Assembly: GCA_019914995.1 (NCBI GenBank)
Contig: CM034144.1
Coordinates: forward strand, 1,002,001-1,066,000
Source: Acanthochlamys bracteata
Taxonomy: Eukaryota; Streptophyta; Magnoliopsida; Pandanales; Velloziaceae
Direction of reading: 5' to 3'
DNA: 64,000 nt
This document shows positions 44,717 through 56,301 of the stretch, one piece after another (position 1 is the first letter of the stretch; each line of letters starts with the position of its first letter). The notes under the pieces are model-generated. The model was not told where the DNA came from and did not search any database. It saw only the letters and a list, made by a program, of their open reading frames with translations. The translations under genes were made by a program, and so were the position numbers.

Positions 44717-47700
44717 TCATAAACTAGCCGAAACTTCTACCGAGGGAGATTCTTTTTTCTTTGTCTGATCCAGAGATTTTTGTCCGGCTGCTTTATTAGG
44801 CATTAAGACCATAAATATGTTCCTCTCGCTCAAGTTTTTGCTCTCCTCAGTTGCCAGCTGTTAAAGCAAGAGGCGAAAAACATGAGATCGTTATGTAGTT
44901 AGGCTCCAGCTGAAGTGAACAGTTTGAAGAACTATGCAAAATGCTCATCTTAAAGATGACTTTTCTGACATCTTGTTAGAGATATCAGATTGTAGACATG
45001 AACCTTTCAGTATATTACTATTAGATAAAGTTACATAGGATCTTGAAGTACTACAGTGTTAATTTTTCTGTATAAACACATAATTGCCAGAGTCAGATGT
45101 CAAATCTTCTACCATTTACGAAAATTCTTTTATTAATGAAACAGATGATGTAAGATGAGGCATATAATCAACTTTAAATGATAACTTCGATATGAACAAT
45201 CAGTAAAAACCAGCAGATGTTTCGGACAGTTACCTCGCCAAGATCAGTCTGAAATTTCTTTAAAAGCTCAATAGCAATATTTCTGAATTCATTTTGTCGA
45301 CCTTTCAAATTGACTATAACTTTGACCTGTTTATAACACACAGATTAACTACAATTGCAACTATAGGAGACTGCAATATCGATCATGACATGAATATCTT
45401 AATCTGAAGTGAACCTTGTCTCCATCCTTGAGAAACTTCTGTGCAGCCTTGAGCCTCACAGAATAATCATGTGAGTCAATGTTATACCTGTTATCAAGCA
45501 ATAAGAAGCACAAACAAAAAGGAATCAGAATACCTCTTAACCCAGGATATTTTTTTTTATCTACAGCCCTTAAGCAATAAATACTAGCATCCACTTTCCC
45601 TAGAGAAATTGAAGTACACAAGCAAAGTTCAAGTAAGCTAAAACAATAGCCAAATGGAGTAACAGTTTCATGCCAAAGCAGGTAAATATTTACGAAGAAA
45701 AGGATATACCCCATTTTAAGCTCCTTCATATCCATACGGCTTGCTGTATGTAACACAATTCAGTTAGCATGACATTGTAAATAACCAGTGCACAAGATAT
45801 CAAAGAAAGCAGCAAAAACCTCAAAGGAGACATTCACCAGCAGATCTCTTCTGCTGCACTCTTTTCTTCTTTTGCTGTTCATATTTGTACTTTCTGTAAG
45901 GCATTCAAACTTTAGATAATACACTTGCTGATAGAACCCAAGACATCATTCCGGAGTAAAAGGACAATACAAAAGAAAAACAAATATTTATGTTGCTAAT
46001 AAACTATTGTTCCACATCAAATTCCATGAAGAAGGTAAACACATAAGATAAGCATTCTTTGGCAGCCTACAACAACATGAAACAACCCTGTGAATGAGAC
46101 AAGGACTCATAAAACCCAGATATGCAAGCAGAATAAAAGAAAAACCATATGATAAGAGTCAAAGCAAGTATTACCATCTTCAAAGATGCTTTGAGAAATT
46201 GAACTCAAGATGATACTGCTACAACAAATAGAAACAACTAATTATCCTGCACATAGTGCAAAACTATCAACATCTGCAGACAACTTTTGATGGTTTATGA
46301 GCAAACTGCAAAGCTTCTTAAGTGAAAAGCATTAGTTTGTATTAGTAGGATGGCTCCAGTTTTTTCCAAAATTGGATTTAAACACAAACATGAAGCAGCA
46401 AACTCATGAATAAACAAGAAAAGATCAGCAAAAACTTGAAAACTTCTGTCATACGATTAGCACAAGAATACGTACTTGTAATCATTAGTGTCAAAAAGCC
46501 TAAGCACTGGAGGATCAGCATCTGCAGATAATACTGCCTGAAAGATAAGTTAGACATCAGTACGGGTTCTAGGCACTGTGGCACATCTTATTCTCCATCT
46601 GAGTACAGAATACCTTTAATAAAACATTAACAAGAAAACACCCAACAAACAAACATAAAGTTTAAACATAAGATGCGCCTAGCTTCTGAAACTAAGCATT
46701 AGCTCAAAAGTTATTGACGCAATATGTGCTACTGAACATAAACAAAACTTAGGTACTCCGCATTGATATTTGAAATGCTAGCTTAACAATGTTATTGACT
46801 TGAAATGTCCAACCTGGTTTGTTAAGTTGGGCTACCAGCTATAAGACTTAGGACAGTAGCATTCTTTCCAACTGCAATTAGCTATTAGACTTGACATTTG
46901 AAACACTAGAGAATTGATCTTAACAATGCTATGGACTTCAAACGTCCACCCTGGTTTTTAAGTCAGGCTATCAGCTATAAGACTTAGTACACTAGCATTG
47001 TTTCTTAACTGCAACACAAACATTTAGAACTAATACTGACACTTATTGGAAGCTCACCTCAAGTTAAGTAAAACTGTGATTATTATAAGGAAGAACACCG
47101 TAACACAGAATGATAGCATGTTTGTATAGACACAAACAAAACTATCAATGTAGCTATCATGATATATGCTGATAATGCACATAAGCAAGCATCATTTCAT
47201 ACATAGAAATGGAAAAAAAAACAACATAATTATCAGCCATGAAACAGGCAAAGATGAATGATAGGACATGCAAGAGACACAGCACCAGTATTAGTTCGGC
47301 ATCTTTTGCCATTCGTATGGCTTCACTTTTTGATATAACACCAACCTGAAGAGAAGGTAAAACATGGAGTGATGTTGAAATTTCCCCAACATCTACTGTA
47401 ACTTCTAATTGAAAAGGAAACGACGACTGACCATGTTTTGTTGTTCATCCAACAGTCTAACTGAAGATGACCTGCATAAAATTAACAGCAGAAAATTAGC
47501 AATCAAATACATTAGCCATTAAATACGATACAAAGATTACGTGAGCGTCCCTTTTTTTTTATTGGAGAATTATCAAAGAAAAATTATACCCAGAACTAAA
47601 AACAGTGCCATTTAGTAGAACAGAGCTTTCTTGAATCTTTGATAGTCTGACTCAAGCTAGATTAAATACCACTACTAGTAAACCTAGCAAAACATCCAAG

Positions 47701-48122
47701 AAATAAAACAAAACAAAAGAAACAACTTTATGACACAAAACCACAACTTTGGCAACTTCATAGAATATTAGGCAATACTTCTCAAAAAGAACTAAATGGG
47801 AACAAAATTAGACTATTTATCCAATAAAAAGAAAAAATTACTTGACTCGACCGAGATCTAGAGTAGCATCGTAATCAGGATCACCACCACGGTTATCATT
47901 TTGATATCTCCTTGAATTACCACCACCATAGCGCTCAACAATCACAACTGCTCTGCTCTTAAGAACCCGTTTGCTTTCGTTTCTTGAAAATTTCTTCAAC
48001 CGAAACTGGACAGAAGAATTTGAAGAACAACTAGACAAATTTGCTGTTGATTGTTTGAGCTTGGTAGTTGAAGGAGAGAAGATTGGCGAGTGATTTATAT
48101 GCAGAGAAGCAATTCCTGCCAT
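44717..48122 (-). CDS. chloroplast translation initiation factor IF-3
   Basis: Nine exons: 47842-48122, 47432-47471, 47286-47345, 46476-46537, 45838-45893, 45710-45743, 45415-45487, 45234-45326 and 44717-44857, giving 279 residues. Residues 1-60 or so are Ser/Lys-rich, as a plastid transit peptide. The IF3 N-domain (about 94-165) shows VRLLDEQQNMVGVISKSEAI, ADADPPVLRLFD and the KYKYEQQKKK linker. The C-domain shows KELKMGYNIDSHDYSVRLKA, FLKDGDKVKVIVNLKGR and FRNIAIELLKKFQ. IF3 binds the 30S ribosomal subunit and checks start-codon pairing. This gene corresponds to the SVR9/SVR9-like class of Arabidopsis. A tail of about 20 Lys/Ser-rich residues follows the C-domain. All splice phases agree. 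Confidence 0.93.
46768..47014. repeat. tandem duplication in an IF3 intron
   Basis: Two imperfect copies of a unit of about 128 bp (46768 to about 46895 and 46896-47014) lie in the intron between exons 3 and 4 of the IF3 gene. Shared blocks include CTTAACAATG, CCAGCTATAAGACTTAG (CAGCTATAAGACTTAG in copy 2) and AACTGCAA. Confidence 0.7.
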
Positions 48123-49528
48123 TGATCTAAATCTTTCGAATTGAAAAGAAAGAAAAGTCGATAGAATTAGTAGAGATCCATGAAGAAAAGAAAAAAGTTG
48201 AAATCTTTGAAGTTCCAATATTGGGCTTGTTTTTGCTGGAAAGAAGAAGAGGGAGTTCGTTGCTTTGTTTGGGTTGCCTTATCCAGATAGACTGAATTAA
48301 TGTTCACCAAATTCTTATATATAAACAAATAATAATAAGATTCCAACAAATTTTATTACCAGTAACGTAATCAGTAGTTTTTTTCATCTTCATGACTTTA
48401 TGTTCTAAAATCACCGTGCACTCTTTTAAACGTTATTCCATAATCATTCAACTTTAACACCTTAATTTAAAATTGAACTTGTTTAATCTATAAATGAAGG
48501 TTCAGTTAATATCCAATTTTATTTTTACAAAATTTACTTTCTTAATTTATTTTTATGTAATTAAATATATTTCTAAACTAACGCAACTATAATAATATGG
48601 TACAATCTTTATTATAAATACTGATAGATATTCCGTCAATAATAATAAATCGACACAGTTACAGAAACCATTGACTATAATTTGAACATTTCAAAAAATA
48701 TATATATATACAAGGTGTTTTTTATTTTAAAATAAACTTATTTTTTTTAAAATAAATTTAAAAAATAAAATTAAATTATTTAAATAAAAAAATAAATTTT
48801 ATATTTATTTTATATTAAAATAAATTTTAAAATTAAATAGTGAAATTTAAATTTTTTATATAAATAATTTACTCGAGATTTTTTATTTATTTTGTATTAA
48901 AAATAAATTTCAAAAATGAGTTTAATTGGTTGGTAAACAAACCAATAATGCAAATGAATTTGAATATAACCACCTTCTAACAATAACAAGAGTTTCTCCT
49001 TGCACATTAGAGTTGAACTTTTTAACTTCAGAGTTAAAAAGATGTTCAACTTCAGTAGTGCGTCGAAATGCATAAATCCATTTGCATATGAGAATATTTA
49101 TAAAAATAATTTTTTTAAACGAAAAGGAAACAATTTTTATATTTTTTACTCAAAATTATAAAAGTAAGCATAATAAAATCTTACAAAATAAAATATTTCT
49201 ATAATAAATAAATTTTTATAAAATATTATAGAAAATTTATTTAAAAAATATAAATATAATAAAAAGAGTTTTTAAATGAAGTTGTTTTCATGACTCATTT
49301 GTGGTTTACTATACTTAAGTTGAAAAATGCTTCTGCATTGAATCAGGTTCAACATTAGTAGTAGGAATTCAAAATTCAGTACTATAAAAAATGTAAAAAA
49401 AGTACAAGCAAGCACATAACAGGAACTATTTTTGCTTCCAGAGATGATCAGGATTTACGTTTCATAATGATATTACACAAAAGGGTCCTTGCGGCGGATC
49501 ACACAGATTAAAACCATTATGTTCTGCC
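48123..49528. other. IF3 promoter side and AT-rich spacer
   Basis: The first 200-250 bp above 48122 should hold the IF3 leader and promoter (a TATATATAAAC-like run occurs near 48315-48326). The rest is AT-rich with degenerate repeat blocks (about 48415-48590 and 48715-48920) and no supported gene. Confidence 0.4.
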
Positions 49529-50002
49529 TCAATAGAATAGATGCGGTATGAACAAGAACAAGATGATGCAAGTAAGAGAAAAGAACCGCAGTTTTCTCTT
49601 GCTTCCAGCATCGTTCCTGTGCCCCATTCGTGGCTGATGAAGGTCGGAGGAGCTTCCGCTGCCTGCATCACCGTGGCCACGGCCAACACCACCTTCGCCG
49701 CTACCACCATGACCGCCCAGATCAACCACAGTAGCAGAATCCTCTTTATCTCCACTTGCAAGCTCAACGTTCCTCGACTTCAAAACTGTTGGGGCTAGCA
49801 GAAGTAATGGATGGAATTTTAGTTGAAATCAAACTTGCCAGAACGAGGAAAAAAGGAATACCAGCAATGAAACACACTACCAGTTTAACTAACCTTCATG
49901 ATAATACTTGCACAGGAATGGCTGTAAGCATTCAACAGCTGAACACCGAGGAAGTAAGAAATGTAGAGCAAGAACAAGATATAAGAGCATTATGAACTTC
50001 AT
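49529..50002 (-). CDS. candidate small secreted glycine-rich protein
   Basis: Two exons, 49894-50002 and 49785 down to 49529, separated by a 108-bp GTTAGT..AACAG intron with matching phase, giving 121 residues. The N-terminus is a convincing signal peptide: MKFIMLLYLVLALHFLLPRC followed by SA and VEC, with likely cleavage after CSA. Two or three cysteines follow (CLQPFLCKYY). The middle is glycine/histidine-rich (DLGGHGGSGEGGVGRGHGDA) and the C-terminus is hydrophobic (FFSLTCIILFLFIPHLF) after a basic KRKLR, so it may be membrane- or GPI-anchored. I know no matching family. Peptide hormone boxes (CLE, RGF, CIF) are not evident. It is supported by signal peptide, intron phase and higher GC content only. 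Confidence 0.45.
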
Positions 50003-51179
50003 ATAGCAAGATCTCCGAAGAAAAATGAGGCTGTCACACTTGCATTATAGACCATGAGGGCACCTGAAATACGAAATTTATGGAGTTAATAAGAATATAT
50101 TCTTTTGCTTTCTTTATTGGTAGGAATTTTATAATATAACTTTGAGGAGGAATATATACATAAAGTAGATATCAGTGAGAAACAGAAAACTTAAAATATA
50201 AGCTCAATTAAGTTGAAGTACTACCTGCACTGCTGGAAAGAAATTCAGGTGGTGCTCTATGTTCCTTGCAAGTAGCAATTTATCTTGTAAGCATCAGTAA
50301 AAATAGAAACAGAACCAACCAAAGAGAATGCAACATTTAATTTTAAACAAACTAATTGCTTGATTAACATCGTTAGAGCGATGTTTCAATTGCTTTTAGA
50401 GAGTGTTTGAGAGTACTTATAAAATATTTTTTTTTTAAAATAAAAAATATTTTTATATTTTTTAAAAATAAATTTTATTTTTTTATTTTTAAAAAATAAT
50501 AATAATATGTAATAAAAAATTTCAATATATAAAATTTTTCTATAATTTTTTAAATATTTATAAAATATATATTAAAAAACGTAAAATAAAAATTAAAAAT
50601 AAATGTGTAGAAAATGCAATTCCAAACGCCTTCCTTAAAAATGAGAAAAAGTGAGTTACTAAAATATGAATTTGTAAAAGTAAATCAATAAAAATAAATA
50701 TGAAAAGTCAATGGAAGCTAATTTTTTGAGAAAAAAAAATCACTTCCGAATCATTTACGGGTGAATTAAACAAATTCTTAATCAAGTTGCAAAAGAATCC
50801 TTCCTTTTCCTTTCTTTGTCAAAAGAAGAGCACCGACAGCATGTTTTATCAAATCAGATCATAGTCTTTATCAGTCAAATCTGCATGCTACAAGAATTCC
50901 CACAGAAACATGTAAATTGGATGTTATTGGTGTTGCGTTTTCTTTAATATAACACTTCTGGTTCTGGGTGTAGAATAGAATCACCATCTTTCCTGATAAT
51001 CCTTCCTGTGCAGATATTGGAATTCAGTACAATTTCATGTTACCTATGATTCTTTTGTATATAATTGATACCACGATTCTCTGATTAGACAAGAGAATTC
51101 TAACAGTGAAGACCCAAATATTAGAGTATTCAGCATCAGGTGAAGAGCTAAGGTAGGATGTGAACCGTCTGGAAGAAGT
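50003..51179. other. intergenic region left of PRD2
   Basis: Contains an AT-rich family B MITE (50399-50634). The segment 50800-51179 is less AT-rich and probably includes the PRD2 3' UTR. No gene supported. Confidence 0.4.
50399..50634. mobile_element. AT-rich MITE, family B, second copy
   Basis: Starts GAGAGTGTTTGAGAGTACTT and ends GCAATTCCAAACGCCTTCC; the right end in reverse complement reads GGAAGGCGTTTGGAATTGC. The interior is nearly pure A/T and similar to 42611-42830. Confidence 0.5.
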
Positions 51180-54100
51180 TCAAGATCCGCAAAAAAGGTT
51201 GGACAGAATCTCAGGATCTAGCTTCCATTGACGTGCAAGTGGGGCGATTAGTCTAGCCAAATGTCCAGTCACTCGGTCCATGTAGAGGATGTATAAACCA
51301 TTTCGACTCTCTAAAAGTCTCAAAGCCTTGCAAGTCTGTAGGATTGATCTCACCCACTCTTCAAGAAGCTCTACATCCAGGAAATTCAGTAGAAAATTCC
51401 ATAAGATGTTTCAATGGTTGATGAGTAACATCATAAATGCACTGCAGGTAAACCAGGAGATAAGAATAACTGACACAAAAACTTGAGCTTTCTTTAACAT
51501 AAGATGTGTTAGCCAAACAGGGCATGTCAAAACAAACACATAAATACGTAAACAGACATTAAATGTATTACCAGTATATAGATATGATGATGCATACGTT
51601 GATGCATATATACGTTTACATATACAACTATAGTACATATCTATGTTTCCCAGATGAGTAACTCAATCATGCTAAGAGGAGACGAGAGAAGTTCAGTCAA
51701 GAATGCTTACTGAAATCAAAGTTGTCAACGAGCACCCAACTGCGTACATAATCTAATATCAATAACTCAAGCAGTTGAATCCTGACATCCGCAATAAGAG
51801 GAACAGAAGTCAATATATGTAACAATATATTTTAAGCCAGTATGAAGTTCCACTCTTGCTAGAAACACTTACATCATAAACAAGTTATCATGTATCTCAA
51901 AAAAGTGATCATCAAACGGATCCATAAAAAGCAGACTTTCCGCTTGTATAGAAACTTGTTGAGAAACTGAAAGAATTACACGCTGTCCAACAAATGACTC
52001 AGAACCCAATTTGCGGAGTAAGTGCTGAATATGGCCTTGCAAGTCTGAACTATAAGAAGATGATTCCTTGGAGGAAAGAAGAGAGCAAGCACCTACGAAT
52101 ACAAGCGTTTAAATGTCAAATGCAGTTGTTGACAATGGACCTAACTGCCACACATAACAAAATTTGAAGGTACGCATGTAAAAGTTCTATCTAGTAGGAT
52201 CGAAGTTAATGATCTGCTAAAAAGGCAACCAAAACCAAAATATGAAGACAATGTATTAGAAGCTGACCAAGAGTTATATACTATCAGTTGATAAACAAAT
52301 GATGCTTCAAAGCAGTTGATAAACACAACAACAAATGGCAGAATACAGTGTTATCATTACAAAAGCATTTTGTCAAACTTTCAAAACAGAAAACAGAGAG
52401 CTTGTTGGATAAATCAACTATGAGAGTCAAGAGATGAAGTTCAACAGGATTCCAATCTTGCTCAACTAGAGATAGATCTTCTGAAAGGGTATTGAGCATG
52501 TATATTAGATATAAGATTTTACATTCTACTATAGTATTCAGAGATGACATTCGAGCTTTCACAGTATGAAAACTCTTCTCCATGAGAAACAAAAGACTAT
52601 ATCGGACCACATAACAAAGTAGCAGGACAAGAATCAGTTAATATTAAAAAGAGAGTCGGAACTTGTCAGACTCTTTCTGCACCCTGTTGGGTTAGAAATC
52701 ACATGGATTAACAGTTGTTTGGGAACAGACCAACCATGTCTGGATACTACAGAATGCCTTACGAAGTATCAAATCCGACTCATTTAGTTGGTAATAATTT
52801 ATGCCCAGATTTATTGCTTGGTTAAGCTTCAACAAGAACAACAAGAAGATTTCAACTTAAGTATCCATGTCAAATCTGACTGCAGCCAGATATTTTTTGA
52901 AACACATTTCTCAAAGCAACTTGCAGAAACAAATACCTCAAGTCAACACAATTACACCATATAACAATAATTGGTAATATTCCATGGAAAACCATAATCT
53001 TACCATCATATTGGAAGATACACATTCTTCGAGTCAAACGCATAATTAGTCCATTGACTATTTCTTCAATAAGCTCATCGTCTTTTCTCAAAGAGAGCAA
53101 TTTCTTCAAGGAAGCTTCACCAAGACCAACAAGAAAGTTGATACTTATTAGTCATAGTCAAATCTGTCAAATGGAAAAAGGAGACAAACTTTCTTGAAAT
53201 CGGCTGATCGTAGACCAAAACCTGTTACGGGTTTCTAGTGGAAATGCAGATGATAAAGGAAAAAGCATAATGAAATAATATGAAGCTTCACAGCTTCATT
53301 CAGGCTCAGAATTTGAGATACCAAAGAACAATGAAAAAATAACAGATCAAGGTTGCTTATAAGGCCATCAAGGTTGACCTAGCAGATAGAAGCTCAATTG
53401 CTGCAGTTTAAAAGAGCATGTATTACAACGGTCAGCATTTAGAAGTTACCAACTCATGCTTGAACTATGCAAAAAGCTGAGACCAAATTTCTATTGCATT
53501 ACCTAAAATGAAATCAACAGCTTGGTGAGAAAGAGTAGCAAAAGAAGAGTCATCAACCTACTGATAGAAAAAATTATTAGTCTGTCCAAAACAAAACACC
53601 GACAATGAAAAAAACATCTATTATTAGTCTTACTTCTCTTGTGCTGCAATGCTCCACCAAGAAATCAATTGACATGCTAAGCCGGTCAATCTCATCTTCA
53701 TTGTTGAACTCTGTCATAGATAAAGTGAGACAACACATAAAATACCTAAACATATCATCTTTATCAAAGCAGAAGAGTTAATATGGCAAGTATTGTCTAA
53801 AGAAGCTGAAAATGTATCTGCTTTTTTACATAGTTGCTATTCAGCATATTCCTTTAAGATATAAACTTGTGTCTGAGAATAAAGCTAACCGTTTATCATT
53901 AAATATCTCGCCATCCTCCTTGAGAGAAGAGAAAAAAAAAAACAAATCAAGTAAAACAAAATTTGGGATTCTGAAGTTTCACATTGTAGGTACCACACAA
54001 GTTAAACACTGAAAAAGATCGCAGAGCTACAAAGGCTGTTGGGCTTGTATCTAGGTGTACCTTTTTTCTTAACTTGTCGTTGATCGGTTGAACAATTACT

Positions 54101-56301
54101 TGTTGGTGTATACTTTATTTCGTATTTTGTCTATTCTAATATATCCATGCATCCATCTTAGCATCTTCATACCGCTACTTTGATTTTATAGACATTTTGA
54201 CCTTTATAGCATAACACTTTCTACCATATAATATTGCAGGCCGAATAACTGCTCTATAAAGCCGACCTTTTAGCCGCAAAAAAAATTTCTTATCACACAA
54301 AATTTCGGTAACACCTCGCTATTTTAACCATCCTGTTTAATCATATGCATATTATCTTTTCAATTATTCTTTATGAATACTCGAACATAAATATTTAAAA
54401 CTATCACTTTGCAATATAGTACAATCCTCTATGACAATAATAACATTATTATCATTCTCATATTTAGTAAAATAGCAATACATGTATTCTGTTTTGATCC
54501 TACTTAATTTAAAACTTCTAAATTTTAAAGTAGTCCTCCAACATTCCAATTTATAGTCTAATCTCTTTTTGGTCTCGTTAAGTAGAATTATATCATCAGC
54601 GAATAACACACTCCACGATACTTCATCCTAAATATATTGAGTAAATTTATCCATTATTAAGAGGAGTTAGCCAGTGCTTATGCAATAGCTTTTCATGCCC
54701 AAAAGCTCTGATGTTTTTTATAAACCTTCTACAGTATTTTATAAATTTTTTAAAGAATGTACATATGAACTGTAATGTCATCTGTTCTTTATATGTATAA
54801 TTTTATCATCTTATTTAGGTTAAAAAGTCAAGCTCGTTTTTCAAAACATCTCCAAAATATTCTTCATTTAGAAAAAACTCCTTATTATAAGTACTCCCAA
54901 ATGTCGTCTAAGACAAATAGGTTATGTAGGATAGGAGACACAAAAAAGAAAAAGGAATATTACATTGTATCATCTCCGAGTAATATTCATTTTATTCGAA
55001 AACACAATCCTCAGCTCTACCACAACAGTTCACTATTTAGAACACTAGCATTACCAAAATGTAACCCACAAGACAAAATACTGTCTACTTTATCTTCAGA
55101 TGATCAAGATCTGAGTGTCTGTAGTATTTGAATAAGAATAAGCAAACAACATAAGTTTATACAGAACCAGTGCAAGAAGATCCTTATCACAAAAACATAG
55201 ACCTATTACCAAAAGAAAACTGAAATGCTTAATGGATGTGGAAATACCTATGGCATTTTTTTTCCAAGCAGGAACATCAGCTTTCCTCCGATTCTGCAGA
55301 CGCACTGATTATCATAACGGTTAGGCTAAGGAAAAAGGAAGGGCAATACCTCAAGTGCAAAAATTGGGAGAGTCATAAATGTGCGTATACCTAATCTCAT
55401 GAACCTTCTCCGTAGTACATCATCAATCCAATGCTGCTGTCCTCCCTCACCATCTGCTCCTAGCTTTCCCGAGCTCCCAATACTATCAAAAAAGTAGCAC
55501 CGGCAAGACGCAATTTGCTGCACAACCTCAGGCTGCATTCCGTCTAAGTATCCATAACAAGAAAATCATGTATTTGTTGCGACTCACCTCCAGCAAGTAC
55601 TAGGTGACCCAACATATTTTTTCTCAACTTTGAAGTTTCCATTATAGATATACTACAGTCACCAAGTGTATCCAATACTTTTATAATGCCACATCAAAGA
55701 CCATTAGTGAAAAACATCATAAGTCTACAATCATTATATTCCTGAAATGTAATTTGGTATTTTGCTACAGCATTCTAGTTTGATATAAACACAATCAATT
55801 TGGGCGCAAATGCTAGCATTCTACGTTCCAATCTCAAGCAAGCACAAACTCAAACAGAAATTCCATTAACCGATAAAATAAAACACATAACACTTTATTC
55901 TAATGCCTAATTTTTTGCATATTGCAGGATTTTTATCACCATAAACATATACTATTCACTTTTAGCTCGAGTACAGTACCTTCGAGTTGTTTAATCTCCT
56001 CCCTCAACCGTTGGATCTCGCGCTGGCGAGCCTTAGCCTGTAATCTCAATCCAGCAAACACAAAATCAAACAAAAGTTTTCTAAACAAACTTCATATGAA
56101 CCAGATCATAGATGGATTATGGATTACCTTCTTTCTCCACCGCTTAGCAACAGCAGCTCCACCAGAGAGAGCATCAGAAGCAGGCTGGTGAAGTTTGCGT
56201 TGGCGAAGAAGCGACATGGCAACAGCGAGCTTCAGTGATTCATCGGATTTCTCGCGAGCGCCGGAGCTAGGGTTTGGTGTAGGCATTGAATTCACGTCCA
56301 T
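51180..56301 (-). CDS. PRD2: meiotic DSB-formation protein PRD2 / MULTIPOLAR SPINDLE 1
   Basis: Ten exons: 56128-56301, 55980-56037, 55391-55543, 55248-55304, 53634-53710, 53503-53557, 53004-53114, 51873-52092, 51711-51781 and 51180-51370, giving 388 residues, close to the Arabidopsis protein. Family signatures: SLKLAVAMSLLR (about 22-33), a coiled-coil region AKARQREIQRLREEIKQLE (59-77), SCRCYFFD (90-97), the basic VLRRRFMRLVRL stretch, LVEHC, LRKLGSESFVGQRVILSVSQ, ESLLFMDPFDD, and ESRNGLYILYMDRVTGHLAR near the C-terminus. PRD2 is needed for Spo11-dependent meiotic double-strand breaks and is linked to bipolar spindle organisation. The exon 7 acceptor (TGAAG/CTTCC) lacks a pyrimidine tract and is the weakest call; all phases agree. 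The 1.5-kb fourth intron contains a LINE relic. Confidence 0.9.
54035..54665 (-). pseudogene. LINE reverse-transcriptase relic in PRD2 intron 4
   Basis: On the minus strand the translation shows the reverse-transcriptase catalytic block VLFADDIILLNET, then KLECWRTTLKFRSFKLSRIK and TEY, and further on FKYLCSSI. After frame breaks come RLYRAVIRPAILYG and MKMLRWMHGYIR, the usual downstream blocks of plant LINE ORF2. The segment is short and has stops and frameshifts, so it is a dead 3' fragment. It lies in the same orientation as PRD2. Confidence 0.8.

Noticed and set aside
49541..49798. Plus-strand open frame of 85 codons
   Set aside because: It is the shadow of the minus-strand glycine-rich exon. 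It has no signal peptide or domain.
53812..55131. Plus-strand open frames in PRD2 intron 4
   Set aside because: No domains, and the region is intronic with a minus-strand LINE relic.
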